Of a stretch of DNA of 10,583 bases, positions 7,730 through 10,583 are shown in pieces. The position numbers were made by a program, and so were the translations under genes. Within the stretch, counting starts at the first letter, position 1. The number at the start of each line of letters is the position of its first letter. The stretch covers positions 1 through 10,583 of the forward strand of contig RXOD01006356.1 in the NCBI GenBank assembly GCA_005223375.1. Direction: 5' to 3'. The notes beneath the pieces were generated by a model. That model ran no database searches. It worked only from the letters and a program-made list of their open reading frames with translations, and was not told the DNA's origin. This stretch comes from Amoebophrya sp. AT5.2 (Eukaryota > Sar > Dinophyceae > Syndiniales > Amoebophryaceae).

Positions 7730-8767
7730 TTAGTTGATCACATGCAGGTGATGAAAGCTGCGGTCACTCCACTTGTTGAACGTGCGTAGCCCCGGCCACA
7801 GCATGCTAGCCCCCACGGTTCTCGGGTAGAAACTCGTGTTACTGTCCCCCAGCGGGTAAACGAATCCCTTCAACTCCGCATCCGGAAAATCGAGTCCGCT
7901 GCAGCCTGGATGGTCTGGGTAGAACAGGTCGGTCCTGGTGTTGGTGTAGAACCTTTCACCGAGTCGCTCCGGGTGTACTTTCACCGAGCTCCACATTTCC
8001 AGTCTTTCCGTTCTCGAGTGCCCGATGATGAAAGGGATCGTGGGGTCCAGGTGCGTGGTCATCAGCTTGACGTGCGCGTGTGAGAAACTGACTTCAGGGC
8101 GCGCTGTCGGGTCGAGGAAGGGGTGGACCTCTTGTTCCTCTAGTTCTTCGTCGATATCTTGCGGCCAGCAGATTTCGAGGTTTGGGTTATGTGGTTTTCT
8201 TGCTAGGACTTGTCTGATCTGGCTGTTGACTAAGTCCGTGTAGGGGAACATGATCGGCGTAACCCCATTTACTGCTACACTTAGTGCCCCTAGCCACATC
8301 AGTAGTCGCGCTTGTCCTCCGGCGAGTCTAGTACTTTCATGTAGGTCTCCTCCCGTCCATTTCGCGGAGAACGAGAGTGACGACAGGAAACTCATATCTA
8401 ACCATGGGTACGCCATCTTCAATTCCTCCACCCCATGTCCAAAAGTCAGCTCCCTCGCCATCCTCAAAGCGTTGGTCAAAATTACATCACAGGCTTCTCC
8501 GACTAAATCGAGTGCGAGGCAGGCGAGACTACTCATCGAGGGGCTTAACTTATGCGTTGTAACTTCTGGCGTGTAAGACATGAACTCCCTGGACCTTCTA
8601 ATCGAGCTTCCCATCAAGTTACTCTGCTCCTTTACCGCCGTGATGTCCTTCATGTTCTCGTGGAAAAACGCCGCTGCTACCTTCTTCAGGACGCCACACC
8701 ACAAGAAGACCATGTGGTCAAAGGGTAGCACCAGCAAGGTCGACTTCAACTTCAAGTAGTTGGTCAT
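7730..8767 (-). CDS. Hypothetical protein, second frame of an overlapping pair
   Basis: I do not recognise this 345-residue protein. The chosen start is the ATG at 8765-8767, which shares bases with the upstream TGA; the same frame is open further upstream but with no nearby ATG. The N-terminus is hydrophobic and helical, with a segment around residues 10-30 rich in Leu, Val, Phe and Trp. The middle is mixed helical; an acidic patch (EELEEQE) precedes HPFLDPTARPEV. The C-terminal part is rich in Pro, Tyr, Trp and His and looks globular rather than low-complexity. There is no clear signal peptide, catalytic motif or zinc-binding pattern. It may be expressed by reinitiation after the upstream frame, or be the separated C-terminal part of one protein with it. 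The long clean frame and globular composition make it a credible gene. Confidence 0.65.
   Translation of the reverse strand: MTNYLKLKSTLLVLPFDHMVFLWCGVLKKVAAAFFHENMKDITAVKEQSNLMGSSIRRSREFMSYTPEVTTHKLSPSMSSLACLALDLVGEACDVILTNALRMARELTFGHGVEELKMAYPWLDMSFLSSLSFSAKWTGGDLHESTRLAGGQARLLMWLGALSVAVNGVTPIMFPYTDLVNSQIRQVLARKPHNPNLEICWPQDIDEELEEQEVHPFLDPTARPEVSFSHAHVKLMTTHLDPTIPFIIGHSRTERLEMWSSVKVHPERLGERFYTNTRTDLFYPDHPGCSGLDFPDAELKGFVYPLGDSNTSFYPRTVGASMLWPGLRTFNKWSDRSFHHLHVIN
8764..8767 (-). promoter_or_regulatory. ATGA stop-start overlap
   Basis: The TGA of the 593-aa frame (8764-8766) and the ATG of the 345-aa frame (8765-8767) overlap as ATGA on the minus strand. Retroelements and viruses with two frames on one RNA use this arrangement for termination-reinitiation. 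A -1 shift just upstream would also fuse the frames, so an indel in a single ancestral gene cannot be excluded. Confidence 0.5.
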
Positions 8768-10545
8768 GCTGCTCCGCAACCCAACAGGTTGAAGTCGATC
8801 ACGCGGGCGAGAATCCGGCCGGTGGCGTTCGTGGGTTCGTTGGTTCCGAAGGTCCGGAAAAAGAAATGCGACGCTGGCACCATCTTGTAGGGGGGGATTT
8901 CGTTGTTGAGGAACTTCAGCAAGCGGTGGCCTGCTTCCTTGTCCATCCGTTGGTACATACTGCCCTTGATTCCGTACGCTTCATCCATCGGCAGGTAGCT
9001 CAGGATAACGCCCCACACGTCATCCGGGAAGTCCACTTGCTTCTTTTTCGTCTCGTCATTGTCGTTTTCCTCTTCCTCATTTAAGTTGCGGTTAAACGGC
9101 CCCGGGACGTCATGCACTTCAGCCTCATCATCAACACGTACACCCACTTCTTGGTCAGCGTCGGCGGCAACTCCATGTAGCTGCTCCTGCAGTTCCTCCA
9201 CGCCTTCGTTTGTTTCCGCATTCTCCATTTGCTCATCTTCACGTTCGTCCCCTCCCACGGGGTTTTCATCGGGCTCATCCACCAAGATTTCGTCCTCGTG
9301 TTCAGCTTCCTCGCCAAAATCCATTACTGGCATGTCCCCATCCACATCTGCATTTTCTTGATTTACCGCAGCGGCAAGCTCTGGCGCCTGCTGTTCACCT
9401 GGTGTCGCGTTTTCTTCACCAGTGGTACTAGCGCCTGTAGTAGTTGGGATGGGGATTTCATTGCCGTTTTCCAGGGCCTCTGGCGAGTATCCCTTCTGCA
9501 GCAGGCGCATGCGCAGTTCGTGTGGCACTGGGAATTGCGTGCGCTGCAGCTGGTTGAACCGGAATTCTACAGGATGAGACCTTTCTTGTTCACGCAGGGT
9601 TCTGCTCATTCCAAACTCCTGCGGTTGCGAGTTAATCGCTGCCCACATCGGGTTCGGGGTCAGCCTCACGTGTCCTGCTCCAAGAAAACCAGCACGCGGA
9701 CGGAGGACAGGGGGAGGAGCCGTTGCCTTGAACATGCGAGTAGTAGCTGTGCGAAGGCCTTCTTCATCATTGTCGGATACTGCCGCCATCACGTCACTAA
9801 GCGGTAGCCCCTGCCGATGTCCTGACATGTGTGATTTGGGTTGAGCATACTTAGCCACCGGGTGGCTGGCGTCTTGGTTTCTGAGTGCGGGGCTGTCAGT
9901 AGGTGGCGGCACTACTACAGGCGGCACCACAGAAGCAGCAGCGGTCAGTGGTGGTGGTGGTGCGCGTAGGAAGTGCGTGTTGCTGTTGCTGGACGACGAG
10001 GCCGCCCCTTGTGACAGCTGGTGAAGTGATGAAGAATGAATCGAACCAAACGGGGCTGCTTTTTGGAGGATTGAAGGCGTCGCCGTAGCGCCGGGGGTCC
10101 GCTGGGGTGGTCTGAGGTTCCGCGCCACCGGTGAAAAGTGTTGGCTACGGAAGGAGTTTACCGGGGAGGGGTTCGAGAAGGCCGTGTCTACTGGTCGCCA
10201 CCGGTTAGACGAAGGCGAGGCCCCTTGTGATCGGTGGGAGCGTTCATGTCGCGGACTAGGATAGTCACGGCGCGACCTCGAATCGTGAGATCGGTTCGAG
10301 CGCTGGGCTGGGGAGTGGAATCTCGAGGGGTTCGCTTGCCGGGCACGCAGGCCCGCTTGTGCCACCGGTAGGAGGATTTGGTCGTAGGCCGCCGAGAAGT
10401 CATTGGCGGTATAGGCGGGTTGGCTAGCTGGCGGGTCCCCGATTGTAGCTAGCTGGGGCTCTTCTTTATTTTCTTTCTCATCAACATGTTGATGTTCCTT
10501 CTCTTCTCCTGCCTCGGCCACCGGCGACACCGCATCAAGTCGCAT
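8764..10545 (-). CDS. Disordered protein with C-terminal F-box-like segment
   Basis: Most of the 593 residues look intrinsically disordered: an Arg/Ser/His-rich block (about 69-107), Ser/Pro-rich sequence with polyproline (about 195-217), and a long acidic block (about 408-500). A folded segment follows. Residues 505-545 (DFPDDVWGVILSYLPMDEA, then a basic amphipathic helix) read like an F-box, the roughly 45-residue Skp1-binding motif that starts LP.E....I.SYLP. If it is one, the protein could recruit an SCF ubiquitin ligase, but this rests on motif resemblance alone. The ATG at 10543-10545 is preceded five codons upstream by in-frame TAA (10558-10560), so the start is complete in the window. 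The frame ends with TGA overlapping the next frame's ATG. A host gene or an accessory element ORF are both possible. Confidence 0.65.
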   Translation of the reverse strand: MRLDAVSPVAEAGEEKEHQHVDEKENKEEPQLATIGDPPASQPAYTANDFSAAYDQILLPVAQAGLRARQANPSRFHSPAQRSNRSHDSRSRRDYPSPRHERSHRSQGASPSSNRWRPVDTAFSNPSPVNSFRSQHFSPVARNLRPPQRTPGATATPSILQKAAPFGSIHSSSLHQLSQGAASSSSNSNTHFLRAPPPPLTAAASVVPPVVVPPPTDSPALRNQDASHPVAKYAQPKSHMSGHRQGLPLSDVMAAVSDNDEEGLRTATTRMFKATAPPPVLRPRAGFLGAGHVRLTPNPMWAAINSQPQEFGMSRTLREQERSHPVEFRFNQLQRTQFPVPHELRMRLLQKGYSPEALENGNEIPIPTTTGASTTGEENATPGEQQAPELAAAVNQENADVDGDMPVMDFGEEAEHEDEILVDEPDENPVGGDEREDEQMENAETNEGVEELQEQLHGVAADADQEVGVRVDDEAEVHDVPGPFNRNLNEEEENDNDETKKKQVDFPDDVWGVILSYLPMDEAYGIKGSMYQRMDKEAGHRLLKFLNNEIPPYKMVPASHFFFRTFGTNEPTNATGRILARVIDFNLLGCGAA

Positions 10546-10583
10546 ACCCGCAACACTTTATGCTAGCTGCTTTTCCGTTTTCG

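Noticed and set aside
8059..8065. Minus-strand CTGATGA, the first half of a hammerhead ribozyme core, which PLEs often carry
   Set aside because: No GAAA core with pairing stems follows, and it lies inside a coding frame. No complete hammerhead core was found in the non-coding parts.
9229..9807. Plus-strand frame of 192 codons
   Set aside because: Antisense to the acidic and proline-rich parts of the 593-aa protein; no domain seen.
10479..10494. 16-bp perfect palindrome whose central 12 bp recur at 2596-2607
   Set aside because: Both copies are inside coding frames in unrelated contexts; two occurrences of a short palindrome are weak evidence.

Overview
The window looks like nuclear DNA of a eukaryote, most likely a single-celled alga or other protist. 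Its four long reading frames all lie on the minus strand and carry long Ser-, Ala-, Gln-, Pro- and Asp/Glu-rich low-complexity stretches. The non-coding DNA is AT-rich with AATAAA-type signals, and there are no bacterial-style ribosome binding sites or operon promoters. The lineage cannot be fixed from the sequence alone.

Left two-thirds (about 60-7170): a non-LTR retroelement of the Penelope-like (PLE) type. Read on the minus strand, it begins with a non-coding leader holding three copies of a 13-bp hairpin (7036-7151). Next comes an 819-aa frame with a Cys-rich linker and a GIY-YIG endonuclease domain (4527-6986). Last is a 1387-aa frame ending in a PLE-type reverse transcriptase (197-4360). 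The endonuclease therefore precedes the reverse transcriptase, the reverse of the canonical RT-then-GIY-YIG order and the same as in the permuted (Naiad-like) PLE clade. The two frames meet at a T7 run followed directly by TAG. The RT frame is open across this junction, so a +1 slip, or one extra T in the run, accounts for the split. The joined product would be about 2262 residues, with some 1,400 mostly low-complexity residues between the two enzymes.

Middle (6987-7729): non-coding. The right part is AT-rich, with a perfect 28-bp tandem duplication and four minus-strand AATAAA signals. It looks like the 3' UTR of the genes on the right. The left part looks like the 5' leader of the endonuclease frame.

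Right third (7730-10545): a 593-aa frame, with disordered, Arg/Ser-rich, Pro-rich and acidic regions and then an F-box-like segment, followed by a 345-aa frame with no recognised domain. They overlap as ATGA (stop TGA and start ATG sharing two bases), which suggests coupled translation or a broken single gene.

All four frames point the same way. Either a PLE sits beside an unrelated pair of frames, or the whole window is one large multi-ORF PLE. The second reading is speculative, and the polyadenylation signals in the middle argue for two transcription units.
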